A DNA stretch of 64,000 nt from Polynucleobacter difficilis (GTDB lineage Bacteria > Pseudomonadota > Gammaproteobacteria > Burkholderiales > Burkholderiaceae). Below, piece after piece: positions 46,293-55,278 of the stretch. Both the position numbers and the translations under genes were made by a program. Each line of letters begins with the position of its first letter. Position 1 is the first letter of the stretch. Location of the stretch: positions 1,612,001-1,676,000 of the forward strand of contig NZ_CP023276.1 of NCBI RefSeq assembly GCF_003065365.1. Direction: 5' to 3'. The notes under the pieces were generated by a model. It searched no databases and had not been told where the DNA came from. It worked only from the letters and a program-made list of their open reading frames with translations.

Positions 46293-46403
46293 CAGGGTAG
46301 TGCTTCAAGTTGAGGTTCTATTAGGCGTGTTTTGGAGTGAGACTGATTAAAAGGTATTCCCCCCATTTTCACGGTTGTTTCAAGTTTATGTAATGGAGTT
46401 CGC

Positions 46404-46607
46404 ATGGCGACCGGAGTTGTTAAGTGGTTTAATGATGCAAAAGGTTTCGGGTTTATTAAACCTGATGATGGTGAAGAAGAGCTGTTCGCGCATTTCAGCG
46501 CGATTACTATGGGCGGTTTTAAAACCCTCAAAGAAGGCCAAAAGGTAACGTTTGACATTACCCAAGGTCCTAAAGGCAAACAAGCGACCAATATTCAAGG
46601 CGCTTAA
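46404..46607 (+). CDS. cspA: Cold-shock protein, CspA family
   Basis: A 67-residue single cold-shock domain that acts as an RNA chaperone. RNP1 (KGFGFIKPD) and RNP2 (ELFAHFSAI) are intact. It diverges from clpS-clpA across the longest gap in the window (46117-46403, holding the promoters listed). Cold inducibility cannot be judged from the coding sequence. A terminator follows 21 bp after the stop. Confidence 0.95.
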   Translation: MATGVVKWFNDAKGFGFIKPDDGEEELFAHFSAITMGGFKTLKEGQKVTFDITQGPKGKQATNIQGA

Positions 46608-46627
46608 TCACTGTCCTTGATCAAATT

Positions 46628-46658
46628 AAAAACCCAGGGTGATCTCTGGGTTTTTTTT
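46628..46658 (+). terminator. Intrinsic terminator after cspA
   Basis: Stem AACCCAG (46631-46637) / CTGGGTT (46646-46652) with an 8-nt loop and a run of eight T residues from 46651. Confidence 0.9.
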
Positions 46659-46703
46659 CGTCCTGATTTTATGTTGTCTCACTTCTTTATTTAGAATGCA
46701 GTC

Positions 46704-47153
46704 ATGCTGACCTTCATTCGCCATACGCTTTTCGCTGGATTGCTCGCACTAACAACAGGCCTGAGCCTGGCGCAAAGTATTAATACCAGTCTCCCCATTA
46801 TTGAGCTAAAGACGAGCATCTATCGTATACAGGCTGAGGTAGCGAGTACCCCGCAAGCACGGCAAGTGGGACTCATGAATCGCACCTCCATGCCAACCGA
46901 CTCGGGCATGCTGTTTATCTTCGATCAAAAAGCCACGCACTGCTTCTGGATGAGCAATACCAAGATCCCCTTGGCGATTGCCTTTATTGCCGATGATGGC
47001 AAGATCGTTAACATTGAAGAGATGCAGGCAGAGACCTTGAATAATCACTGCCCTAAAGCGCCGGTTCGCTACGCCTTAGAGATGAACCGGCAATGGTTTA
47101 GCCAGCGGGCAATTGGCCCTGGTAGCGTGATCCAGGGCTTACCGCGCCAATAA
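46704..47153 (+). CDS. DUF192 family secreted protein
   Basis: A 149-residue protein with a signal peptide (MLTFIRHTLFAGLLALTTGL, cleavage near SLAQS). The DUF192 fold is marked by 'QVGLMNRTSMPTDSGMLFIF', CFWMSNTKIPLAIAFI and 'PVRYALEMN'. The family's function is unknown and the mature protein is probably periplasmic. TAGAAT (46692-46697) lies 6 nt before the ATG, with no Shine-Dalgarno. The stop is 1 bp from the opposing ppnP stop. Confidence 0.88.
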   Translation: MLTFIRHTLFAGLLALTTGLSLAQSINTSLPIIELKTSIYRIQAEVASTPQARQVGLMNRTSMPTDSGMLFIFDQKATHCFWMSNTKIPLAIAFIADDGKIVNIEEMQAETLNNHCPKAPVRYALEMNRQWFSQRAIGPGSVIQGLPRQ

Positions 47154-47154
47154 A

Positions 47155-47460
47155 TTAGTCGAAGTGGCAAACGTAATGCACAGGTGATTCCGCACGAATC
47201 ACAAAGTAACCCCCTGCGGCGACCTCCCAACTTTGGCCTGCGGCGAAGGTTTGCTCAGGCGCTCCGTTGATACTCACATAAGCCGTACCATCAACCACTT
47301 CCATGACTTCGCGGGTGCTCAAGTCAAAACGTAGGGTGCTCGGCAATACGACACCCACCGATTTGCGCGTGCCATCAGCCAACGTAACGGTATGCGATAC
47401 GCACTTCCCATCAAAGTAGACATTGGCTTTTTTTCCTACGGAGGCGTGATCGAATTGCAT
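47155..47460 (-). CDS. ppnP: Pyrimidine/purine nucleoside phosphorylase PpnP
   Basis: A 101-residue single-domain cupin of the PpnP (formerly DUF1255) family, which splits several nucleosides with phosphate. It shows the opening 'ANVYFDGKCVSHTV', 'GVVLPSTLRFDLSTREVMEV' and a final VHYVCHF. It follows argG by 52 bp on the same strand and may be co-transcribed, though a link to arginine synthesis is not known. Confidence 0.92.
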   Translation of the reverse strand: MQFDHASVGKKANVYFDGKCVSHTVTLADGTRKSVGVVLPSTLRFDLSTREVMEVVDGTAYVSINGAPEQTFAAGQSWEVAAGGYFVIRAESPVHYVCHFD

Positions 47461-47512
47461 GGTGATGTTCTTTATCTGAATTTAAATACGTATTTAGGGA
47501 AGGATTAACTTA

Positions 47513-48745
47513 CTACTTGGAGGCGCGTTTGCGTTTTGCAATTTCAGCAATGCGCATGCGTAAGGCGTTGAGCTTAATGAATCCACCTGCATCGGCTTGG
47601 TTGTATGCGCCACCATCGTCATCAAATGTGGCAATGTTCTGATCAAACAAGGTGTTGGCAGAGTCCCTTGAAATCACCGAGACGGATCCTTTGTAGAGCT
47701 TCAAACGGACTACACCGTTGACGCTGGTTTGGGTATGGTCAATTAAAGTCTGCAGTGCCAAGCGCTCTGGCGACCACCAGTAGCCGTTATAAATCAGGCT
47801 AGCGTAGCGTGGCATTAAATCGTCTTTGAGGTGGGCCACTTCGCGATCGAGCGTAATGCTCTCGATACCGCGGTGGGCTTTAAGCAAAATCGTGCCGCCG
47901 GGGGTTTCATAGCAGCCACGGCTCTTCATGCCGACAAAGCGGTTTTCGACTAAATCGAGGCGGCCAATGCCGTGCTTGCCACCCAGGCGATTGAGCTCAG
48001 CCAAGAGCTCATGGGGCTTGTAGGCTTTGCCGTTAATAGCTACTGGGTCACCCGCACGGAATTCAATTTCAATGATCTCTGCTGCATCGGGTGCGTTCTC
48101 GGGGGAAACCGTCCAACGCCACATTGATTCTTCGGCCTCCGCATTGGGATTCTCGAGATGGCGGCCTTCAAAACTAATGTGCAATAAGTTGGCATCCATG
48201 GAGTAAGGAGCACCACCTTGCTTGTGCTTCATCTCGACTGGAATGCCATGTTTCTCAGCATAGGCGAGGAGTTTTTCGCGGGACAACAAATCCCATTCGC
48301 GCCACGGCGCAATGACTTTGATCCCTGGTTCAAGCGCGTAATAGCCCAGCTCAAACCGAACCTGGTCGTTGCCTTTGCCAGTAGCGCCATGCGAAACCGA
48401 GTCGGCCTTGACCTGGCGCGCAATCTCAATTTGCCGCTTGGCAATCAGAGGGCGAGCAATCGAGGTGCCGAGCAAATACTCGCCCTCGTATACCGTATTG
48501 GCGCGGAACATCGGAAACACGAAATCGCGAACAAACTCTTCACGCAAATCATCGATGAAAATGTTTTCTGGCTTGATGCCAAATTGCAGGGCTTTAGTGC
48601 GGGCTGGCTCCAACTCTTCGCCCTGGCCCAGATCAGCAGTAAAGGTCACGATTTCACACTGGTAGGTATCTTGTAACCACTTCAAGATCACACTGGTATC
48701 TAAACCACCCGAGTACGCTAAAACTGCTTTTTTAATTTCCGACAT
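47513..48745 (-). CDS. argG: Argininosuccinate synthase
   Basis: Joins citrulline and aspartate with ATP. The 410-residue short form (not the longer E. coli type) has the ATP motif AYSGGLDTSV, 'SHGATGKGNDQVRFELGYYA' and SMDANLLHISFEG. It lies 75 bp downstream of argF, the next enzyme pair of arginine synthesis. Confidence 0.98.
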   Translation of the reverse strand: MSEIKKAVLAYSGGLDTSVILKWLQDTYQCEIVTFTADLGQGEELEPARTKALQFGIKPENIFIDDLREEFVRDFVFPMFRANTVYEGEYLLGTSIARPLIAKRQIEIARQVKADSVSHGATGKGNDQVRFELGYYALEPGIKVIAPWREWDLLSREKLLAYAEKHGIPVEMKHKQGGAPYSMDANLLHISFEGRHLENPNAEAEESMWRWTVSPENAPDAAEIIEIEFRAGDPVAINGKAYKPHELLAELNRLGGKHGIGRLDLVENRFVGMKSRGCYETPGGTILLKAHRGIESITLDREVAHLKDDLMPRYASLIYNGYWWSPERLALQTLIDHTQTSVNGVVRLKLYKGSVSVISRDSANTLFDQNIATFDDDGGAYNQADAGGFIKLNALRMRIAEIAKRKRASK

Positions 48746-48820
48746 GATGTAGGTGTTCGCTTTACGTAAAAATTTGATTCAAGTGCTATTTTAAAAAAGG
48801 AATGCTAAGACAGCAATGCA

Positions 48821-49771
48821 TTAATCCAAGCGGCCGCATAACAGGTATTCCATTAATGCTTTTTGGACATGCAGACGATTTTCAGCCTCTTCCCAAACAA
48901 CGCTCTGCGGACCATCGATCACGGAAGCAGATACTTCCTCGCCTCGATGGACTGGCAGGCAATGCATAAAGAGTGCATTGGGCTTGGCCAAGGCCATCAA
49001 ACTATCCGAGACCATCCAGTTTTTAAACGCCGCCATTCTGGAGCTATTTTCGTCCTCAAAGCCCATGCTAGTCCAGACATCCGTGCTCACGAGGTCAGCA
49101 TCCTTGCATGCATCCTCGGGGCTATTGCAAACCGTGAGGTGATTGGCTGCTGCAGCGCTTAAGCGAGCAGGATCAAGGGTGTATCCAGTCGGAGCTGAAA
49201 AGCGGACCTGAAAGCCCAACACTTCAGCCGCCTGAATCCAGGTATAGGCCATATTGTTCGCATCACCAACCCAGGCAACTGTTTTACCTGCAATCGGGCC
49301 ACGCGCCTCTACAAAAGTAAAAATATCAGCCAATACCTGGCATGGGTGAAACTCGTTGGTTAAACCATTGATGACCGGTACCCGGGAGTTGGCGGCAAAG
49401 CGCTCGATGATGTCTTGGCCAAAGGTACGAATCATGATGATGTCGGTCATTCTAGAAATGACTTGAGCGGCATCCTCAACCGGCTCGCCGCGACCCAATT
49501 GGGTATCGCGCGTATTGAGGTAAACCGCGTGACCGCCCAGTTGATGAATACCCGCCTCAAATGAAAGCCGTGTACGGGTCGACTGTTTTTCAAAAATCAT
49601 CGCTAAGGTGCGATCATGGAGGGGATGCCAAGTTTCGTAGCTCTTGAATTTAGTCTTGAGCCAAGCAGAACGGGCGAAGAGATAATCGTATTCGCTGCGC
49701 GTCAGATCAGTAAATTGCAAATAATGCTTCAGTTGGCCCGGCACTTGGGGCTTTGCTAAAGAGGTATTCAT
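48821..49771 (-). CDS. argF: Ornithine carbamoyltransferase
   Basis: Makes citrulline from ornithine and carbamoyl phosphate. Its 316 residues have the carbamoyl-phosphate loop STRTRLSFE, the 'FHPCQVLADIFTF' region, ornithine-site DVWTSMGFE and HCLPVHRGEE. ATG 49771 is supported by GGAGAG 4 nt upstream; longer in-frame starts lack support. It is the first gene of argF-argG(-ppnP). Confidence 0.97.
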   Translation of the reverse strand: MNTSLAKPQVPGQLKHYLQFTDLTRSEYDYLFARSAWLKTKFKSYETWHPLHDRTLAMIFEKQSTRTRLSFEAGIHQLGGHAVYLNTRDTQLGRGEPVEDAAQVISRMTDIIMIRTFGQDIIERFAANSRVPVINGLTNEFHPCQVLADIFTFVEARGPIAGKTVAWVGDANNMAYTWIQAAEVLGFQVRFSAPTGYTLDPARLSAAAANHLTVCNSPEDACKDADLVSTDVWTSMGFEDENSSRMAAFKNWMVSDSLMALAKPNALFMHCLPVHRGEEVSASVIDGPQSVVWEEAENRLHVQKALMEYLLCGRLD

Positions 49772-49907
49772 GAGGCTCTCCGAGGAGTTTGTATTGATCT
49801 CATTTTCAAAACACGACGCCTTCATTAATGGGGCGATTAAATGCAAGCTGTACTGTTAAGCTATAGGGCAATCTGGTACACATGCTCCAACTAAAACACC
49901 CATCCAT

Positions 49908-50222
49908 TTGAAACACAAAAAACTGTTCATCCAAGGGATTAATTCTTCCGGCAAGCCATTTCGGCCGAGCGATTGGGCTGAGCGACTCTGCGGGGTCATG
50001 GCTTCATTTAGGCCACCCGGCGATCATGCCGATCCGCGCTTTACCTTTTCACCCTATGCAAGGCCAGTTCAAATAGCGCAGATCAAGTGCGTCGTGATCG
50101 ATACCCGACTGCATGACATCGACCCACGCGCCCTCGACTTTGTTCTCAACTTTGCCAAAGACAATGATTTGGCCATTGAGGAAGCATGCGAATTCGAACC
50201 TAAATCACAAACCCATACTTAA
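49908..50222 (+). CDS. DUF3579 protein
   Basis: A 104-residue conserved protein of unknown function; 'FIQGINSSGKPFRPSDWAER' and LCGVMASFRP are typical of DUF3579. The only start that fits is TTG 49908, without a Shine-Dalgarno; no ATG or GTG lies nearby in frame. Its position between argF and rpsT-murJ is conserved in beta-proteobacteria. No motif suggests an activity. Confidence 0.8.
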   Translation: MKHKKLFIQGINSSGKPFRPSDWAERLCGVMASFRPPGDHADPRFTFSPYARPVQIAQIKCVVIDTRLHDIDPRALDFVLNFAKDNDLAIEEACEFEPKSQTHT

Positions 50223-50252
50223 AAAGCAAAACCCGCCCTAATAAGGAGCGGG
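50221..50252 (-). terminator. Intrinsic terminator after rpsT
   Basis: On the minus strand CCCGC (50252-50248) and GCGGG (50236-50232) form a stem, followed by TTTTGCTTTTT. It begins right at the end of the opposing DUF3579 gene. Confidence 0.75.
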
Positions 50253-50287
50253 CTATGGCTAGGTACTACTAAACCAACAAAAACGTC

Positions 50288-50554
50288 TTAGGCTGCCATT
50301 GCCTTAATTGCTGCAGACAAACGGGACTTTTGACGAGCCGCGGTATTTTTGTGTGCAATTTTCTTGTCTGCAATTTTGTCGATGGTTGCTTGCGCAGCGA
50401 CAAATACTTTCGCAGCAGCAGCTTTATCGCCAGTGTCGATTGCTTTGCGCACAGCCTTGATGGATGTACGAAGCTTCGAACGCAAACTGGAGTTGTGCTC
50501 GTTTTGTTTTACTGCTTGCCTGGCGCGCTTGCGTGCCTGTGCGGTATTGGCCAT
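50288..50554 (-). CDS. rpsT: 30S ribosomal protein bS20
   Basis: An 88-residue helical, Lys/Arg/Ala-rich protein: MANTAQARKRARQAVKQNEH and 'KNTAARQKSRLSAAIKA' are diagnostic. AGAGG lies upstream of the ATG. It diverges from murJ, the rpsT/murJ arrangement seen in many proteobacteria. Confidence 0.97.
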   Translation of the reverse strand: MANTAQARKRARQAVKQNEHNSSLRSKLRTSIKAVRKAIDTGDKAAAAKVFVAAQATIDKIADKKIAHKNTAARQKSRLSAAIKAMAA

Positions 50555-50746
50555 GTTTAAACCTACCTCTGTAATTTCAATGGGTTAAATCGTTCGATAG
50601 CAAGCTGAATAAATTGCCTTTACAAGGTAAATCCTCTTTTTGAGGGTTTTCTTGCAGATTGCTTTAGTCAGATCACCAAAACCCAAGATTTTACCTGAAA
50701 GCAGTTAAAAAGCCCAGTTGCCTGATAAATAGGTGAAAATTGACCC

Positions 50747-52303
50747 ATGAACCTGCTCTCCGCTGCCGCCAAGGTTAGCTCCTTTACCATGCTATCGCGC
50801 ATTACAGGGCTTTTACGCGAAACCCTGATTGCCCGTAGTTTTGGGGCTTCTGAGTGGACAGACGCCTTTAATGTAGCCTTTCGGCTGCCCAATCTGCTCC
50901 GTAGGCTCTTTGCCGAAGGGGCATTTTCCCAGGCATTTGTGCCGATTTTGGGGGAAGTTTCCAGTAAAGATGATCCCGCCCAGTCCAAAACCCTAATTAA
51001 CGCGGTGGCCACCCTCCTCTTTTGGGCCCTTTTGCTGACCGTGGGCCTAGGCATTGTTGGCGCCCCACTCCTCATTTTGGCGATTGCCACCGGCTTTAGC
51101 GGCAGTCCCGCTTACGAAGCCAGCGTGGTCATGACCCAGATTATGTTTCCCTACATTGGGCTGATTTCGATGGTGTCGCTGTCGGCAGGCATTCTCAATA
51201 CCTTTCAGCGCTTTGCGATTCCAGCGTTCACCCCCGTTTTGCTGAACTTGGCATTAATTGGTAGTGCGCTCTGGCTTGCACCCCAACTCGATCAACCGAT
51301 TTATGCCCTGGCATTCGGCGTACTGATCGGCGGCGTTTTGCAATTGGCGATTCAAATTCCTGCGCTGCGTCGGCTGGGTCTACTGCCCCGCATTGGCTTA
51401 TTGCCCGGCGCCATTCGGAGCGCTTGGCTAAATCCCGATGCGCGCAGAGTAATCAAACTTATGGGGCCGGCTGTCTTTGCCGTATCGGTTGCGCAAATCT
51501 CCTTAGTCATCAATACGAATATTGCATCTCGGTTGCAAACCGGCAGTGTCTCGTGGTTGTCGTATGCCGACCGCCTGATGGAGTTTCCTACTGCACTACT
51601 GGGTGTCGCGCTCGGCACTGTATTGCTACCTAGCCTGAGTCGCGCTAATGCCCAGCAAGATACAAAACAGGCTAGTGAGCTTTTGGTCTGGGGATTGCAA
51701 CTCACCTTCTTACTGGCCGCGCCCTGTGCAGTAGCGCTATTGCTGTTTGGTGAACCCATCGTTGCAGTGCTGTATCACTACGGTCGTTTTACTGCGCTGG
51801 ATGTCGCCATGACCCAGCATGCACTTGCCGCCTATGGCGTTGGACTGATTGGACTGATCCTAATCAAAATTCTGGCGCCTGGCTTTTATGCCCGCCAAGA
51901 CATTCGTACACCCGTGCGCATTGCTTTGCTGGTGCTGATCTCAACCCAGCTCGCCAATATTGTGCTGGTGCCTTTCTTGGGCCATACAGGCCTAGCGCTC
52001 TCGGTTGGTCTTGGTGCCTGCTTAAATGCAGCCCTACTTTGGATTGGCTTACACCGGCGCGGCGCGATTGCGGCCGGCTTTGGCTGGACCAAATACCTCT
52101 TTCAACTCGCTATTGCACTGATTCCTTTATCGCTCCTACTCCACTATGGCGCCAACCTGCACCAATGGATCGCCATGCAGAGTGAGCCATGGACACGCAT
52201 TGGTTTATTAGCTGCGTGGATTCTGGGCGCTGCTGTGGTGTATTTCATGGCCCTTTGGATTGTGGGCATTCGTTGGCAGCATTTTCGGCGTCATGCAAAA
52301 TAG
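50747..52303 (+). CDS. murJ: Lipid II flippase MurJ
   Basis: A MOP-superfamily membrane protein of 518 residues with about 14 helices that exposes lipid II for peptidoglycan synthesis. The opening 'SFTMLSRITGLLRETLIARS' and 'DAFNVAFRLPNLLRRLFAEG' are the signature, and the central-cavity Arg residues fall in these blocks. The SirB1-family gene starts 5 bp after its stop. Confidence 0.97.
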   Translation: MNLLSAAAKVSSFTMLSRITGLLRETLIARSFGASEWTDAFNVAFRLPNLLRRLFAEGAFSQAFVPILGEVSSKDDPAQSKTLINAVATLLFWALLLTVGLGIVGAPLLILAIATGFSGSPAYEASVVMTQIMFPYIGLISMVSLSAGILNTFQRFAIPAFTPVLLNLALIGSALWLAPQLDQPIYALAFGVLIGGVLQLAIQIPALRRLGLLPRIGLLPGAIRSAWLNPDARRVIKLMGPAVFAVSVAQISLVINTNIASRLQTGSVSWLSYADRLMEFPTALLGVALGTVLLPSLSRANAQQDTKQASELLVWGLQLTFLLAAPCAVALLLFGEPIVAVLYHYGRFTALDVAMTQHALAAYGVGLIGLILIKILAPGFYARQDIRTPVRIALLVLISTQLANIVLVPFLGHTGLALSVGLGACLNAALLWIGLHRRGAIAAGFGWTKYLFQLAIALIPLSLLLHYGANLHQWIAMQSEPWTRIGLLAAWILGAAVVYFMALWIVGIRWQHFRRHAK

Positions 52304-52308
52304 ACCGT

Positions 52309-53151
52309 ATGCCCACACGTCAACTTGATTACTTCACTTCCCTCGTTGCCGAGGATGATCATTTTCCATTAACCGAAGCTGCGATTGCAGTTGCGCAGCA
52401 TGCTTTTCCAGATTTGGATGTGCAGCATACGCTCGATGAAATTGATGCCCTAGGTAACAAGCTAAAAAAACGCATCACTGCCGATACGTCGCAAGTGCAG
52501 CGCCTGCAACTGCTCAAGCATTTTTTTTACACCGAGCTGGGCTTTGGACCAAACGCGAATGACTTTTATGCGCCTGAGAATTCCTACCTGCACCACGTGA
52601 TGGAGAGTCGTCGCGGCATTCCGATTTCCCTCGCGATCTTAATGATCGAGCTCGGCCAGCAAATTGGTCTGAAAATTCGTGGGGTCTCGTTTCCGAATCA
52701 CTTCATGATGCGCGTCTCCTTGCCTCAAGGTGAAATCATTATGGATCCGCTCAATGGCGCCACCTACTCCAAAGATGAATTGCAAACCATGCTCGACCCC
52801 TACTTGGATGCCAAAGGCTATCGGGGTGAGACTGCACTTCCCTTGAGTATTTTCTTGCGTGCATCCAGTAGCCGAGAAATTCTCTCGCGCTTTTTGCGCA
52901 ACCTGAAATTGATTTATTCCGAACATGAGCGCTGGGAACGCCTGCTTGGCATTCAGGAGCGCTTGGTGATTTTGTTACCCGACGCCATCGAGGAAGTGCG
53001 TGATCGCGGCCTTATTTTTGCCCAACTGGAATACGTACGTCCGGCCCTGCAGGACATGCAACAGTACATTAGTGAAGCGCCCGAGGCGAGCGATGCGGAA
53101 GAGATTCGCAGCCACATTGCCACCCTCGAGAGCCAAGCTCGCTCACATTAA
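52309..53151 (+). CDS. SirB1-family protein (transglutaminase-like with TPR-like tail)
   Basis: A 280-residue cytoplasmic protein. The core 'YLHHVMESRRGIPISLAIL', 'IRGVSFPNHFMMR' and IMDPLNGATYSKDEL is the transglutaminase-like domain of the SirB1 family. The Cys of true transglutaminases is replaced, since PISLAIL stands where the Cys would be, so it is probably not catalytic. The C-terminal helices ('ERWERLLGIQERLVILLPD') resemble TPR units. ATG 52309 lies 5 bp after murJ. The function is unknown. Confidence 0.87.
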   Translation: MPTRQLDYFTSLVAEDDHFPLTEAAIAVAQHAFPDLDVQHTLDEIDALGNKLKKRITADTSQVQRLQLLKHFFYTELGFGPNANDFYAPENSYLHHVMESRRGIPISLAILMIELGQQIGLKIRGVSFPNHFMMRVSLPQGEIIMDPLNGATYSKDELQTMLDPYLDAKGYRGETALPLSIFLRASSSREILSRFLRNLKLIYSEHERWERLLGIQERLVILLPDAIEEVRDRGLIFAQLEYVRPALQDMQQYISEAPEASDAEEIRSHIATLESQARSH

Positions 53152-53172
53152 AACCATTGCGATCAACTCGCC

Positions 53173-54159
53173 ATGCCGACTGAATCGCATCAGCAGCCTC
53201 TCCTGTCCATAGCCGGTCCCACTGGATCTGGAAAGACCCACCTAGCCATGTTGCTCGCAGAGGCGGCGCAGGCGCGCAACATCACAGTTGAACTGATCAG
53301 CATGGACTCTGCGCTGGTCTATCGAGGCATGGACATCGGAAGTGCTAAACCCACGCTAGCCGAGCGTGCAGCAGTAAGGCATCACCTCATCGACATTCTC
53401 GATCCAACCGAAGCCTATTCTGCAGCGCGCTTTGCAGCCGATACCAAACAACTTGTCACGGAAATACGGCAACGGGGCAATGTGCCGGTTATCGTCGGCG
53501 GCACCATGCTCTATTGGCGTGCGTTTGCCTATGGCTTATCTAGCCTTCCCCCTGCTGACCCAATCATTCGGGCAAGCCTGGATGAGCGCGGCAAGGCGCT
53601 CGGCTGGCCAGCCATGCATGCGGAGTTAATGGCGCTTGATCCCATTACAGCAGCGCGCTTAGAGCCCAATGATTCGCAGCGCATTCAGCGCGCCTTAGAG
53701 GTTGTGCAGTCCACCGGCAAACCAATGTCGGCTTGGCTTGCAGAATCGCCCAGTGATGACGGTCGTGCAGGTTCATTGATTCCAAGCTGGCTGCGCCTGG
53801 TTTCCTTAGAACCCAGTGAGCGGGCAGAGCTGCATCAGAATTTAGAGAGTCGCTTTGATGGCATGCTCAAGGCCGGATTGATTGATGAAGTGCGTTTGCT
53901 TCGCGCCTATCCGGGTATCCATGCCGACCTACCCTCGATGCGCGCAGTCGGTTACCGTCAAGCGTGGGAGTTTTTAGATGGGCAGATCGACGCGGAACAA
54001 ATGCGTTACAAGGCATTAGCAGCAACGCGGCAACTGGGCAAACGTCAACTGACCTGGCTCAGGGCAATTGAGGGCCGAACTGTATTTAATCCGTTTGATG
54101 CCAGCGGCTTACCAGCAGCGCTGCAATACTGCTTAGATCAAATCAGTACGATCAAATAA
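53173..54159 (+). CDS. miaA: tRNA dimethylallyltransferase
   Basis: Adds a dimethylallyl group to A37 of tRNAs reading UNN codons, using the DMAPP made by the isoprenoid genes nearby. In 328 residues: P-loop AGPTGSGKTHLA, SMDSALVYRGMDIGSAKP, 'VGGTMLYWRAF' and 'MRAVGYRQAWEFL'. It follows the SirB1 gene by 21 bp and overlaps the 3' end of purM by 8 bp. Confidence 0.97.
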   Translation: MPTESHQQPLLSIAGPTGSGKTHLAMLLAEAAQARNITVELISMDSALVYRGMDIGSAKPTLAERAAVRHHLIDILDPTEAYSAARFAADTKQLVTEIRQRGNVPVIVGGTMLYWRAFAYGLSSLPPADPIIRASLDERGKALGWPAMHAELMALDPITAARLEPNDSQRIQRALEVVQSTGKPMSAWLAESPSDDGRAGSLIPSWLRLVSLEPSERAELHQNLESRFDGMLKAGLIDEVRLLRAYPGIHADLPSMRAVGYRQAWEFLDGQIDAEQMRYKALAATRQLGKRQLTWLRAIEGRTVFNPFDASGLPAALQYCLDQISTIK

Positions 54160-55204
54160 CAATCGTTTGCGCTGCATTCGGTGCGCGCTCAACCACCTCA
54201 CCCACAACCCATGCTTTTAGGCCCTGCGCTTGGAGTGAAGCGAGTGCTTTGTCCGCTTCGCTTTTAGCAAGAACAACCACCATACCAATACCGCAATTGA
54301 AGACGCGAACCATCTCTGCATCGACCACGCCGCCTTTCATTTGCAGCCAACGGAATAAATCAGGCAGAACCCAACTGTCGCGATGCAAAACAGCCTGAGT
54401 ATGTTCTGGCAAAACACGGGGCACGTTATCCACTAGTCCACCGCCTGTAATGTGGGCCATGCCCTTCACATCCACTTCGCCGATCAGCTTCAATAATGGC
54501 TTAACGTAAATTTCAGTTGGTGCCATCACCACATCAATCAAAGGACGTCCGCCAATATCATCGCTTGGCTTGGCGCCAGCACGTTCAATAATCTTTCGCA
54601 CCAAGGAATAGCCATTGGAATGGGCGCCGCTGGAGCCCAGGGCCAAAATGACATCGCCCGGCACAATCCGGCTGCCATTAATGATCTTGGATTTTTCAAC
54701 CGCGCCGACTGCAAAGCCGGCTAAATCATATTCGCCATCAGGGTACATGCCTGGCATTTCAGCGGTCTCGCCGCCAATCAGGGCGCAACCTGCTAGCTCA
54801 CAGCCAGTAGCAATACCGCCCACCACCGTTGCCGCGGTATCCACCGTCAGCTTGCCGCAGGCAAAGTAATCCAGAAAAAAGAGGGGTTCTGCACCCTGGA
54901 CCAAAATGTCATTCACGCTCATCGCGACCAAATCTTGACCAATGGTGTCATGGCGATTCCATTCGAATGCCAATTTGAGTTTGGTGCCCACGCCGTCGGT
55001 ACCCGAGACCAAGACCGGCTCCTTATAGCGCTTGGGCACCTCAAACAGGGCTCCAAAGCCGCCAATACCAGCCAGCACACCCTCGCGCATGGTTTTCTTA
55101 GCCAGCGGCTTAATGCGGTCGACCAGGGCGTCGCCAGCGTCGATATCAACGCCAGCATCGCGGTACGAGAGGCTTTGGGCTTGGGAATTAGGGGAGGAGC
55201 TCAT
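54152..55204 (-). CDS. purM: Phosphoribosylformylglycinamidine cyclo-ligase
   Basis: AIR synthetase of purine synthesis, 350 residues. It shows SYRDAGVDIDAGDALVDRIK, VSGTDGVGTKLKLAFE (ATP loop) and 'ITGGGLVDNVPRVLPE'. ATG 55204 gives the usual N-terminus; an ATG ten codons upstream has no better signal. It diverges from the AI-2E-type transporter gene and meets miaA tail to tail. Confidence 0.97.
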   Translation of the reverse strand: MSSSPNSQAQSLSYRDAGVDIDAGDALVDRIKPLAKKTMREGVLAGIGGFGALFEVPKRYKEPVLVSGTDGVGTKLKLAFEWNRHDTIGQDLVAMSVNDILVQGAEPLFFLDYFACGKLTVDTAATVVGGIATGCELAGCALIGGETAEMPGMYPDGEYDLAGFAVGAVEKSKIINGSRIVPGDVILALGSSGAHSNGYSLVRKIIERAGAKPSDDIGGRPLIDVVMAPTEIYVKPLLKLIGEVDVKGMAHITGGGLVDNVPRVLPEHTQAVLHRDSWVLPDLFRWLQMKGGVVDAEMVRVFNCGIGMVVVLAKSEADKALASLQAQGLKAWVVGEVVERAPNAAQTIVI

Positions 55205-55278
55205 GGGGGCCGTTTGGAAATAAGGTAAAAGCATGCGTTGATCGGTAGAATCATTGAATTCTAGAGGATCAATGCCCC

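Noticed and set aside
48218..48676. Plus-strand open frame of 152 codons inside argG
   Set aside because: Antisense to a complete argG, with no recognisable motif.
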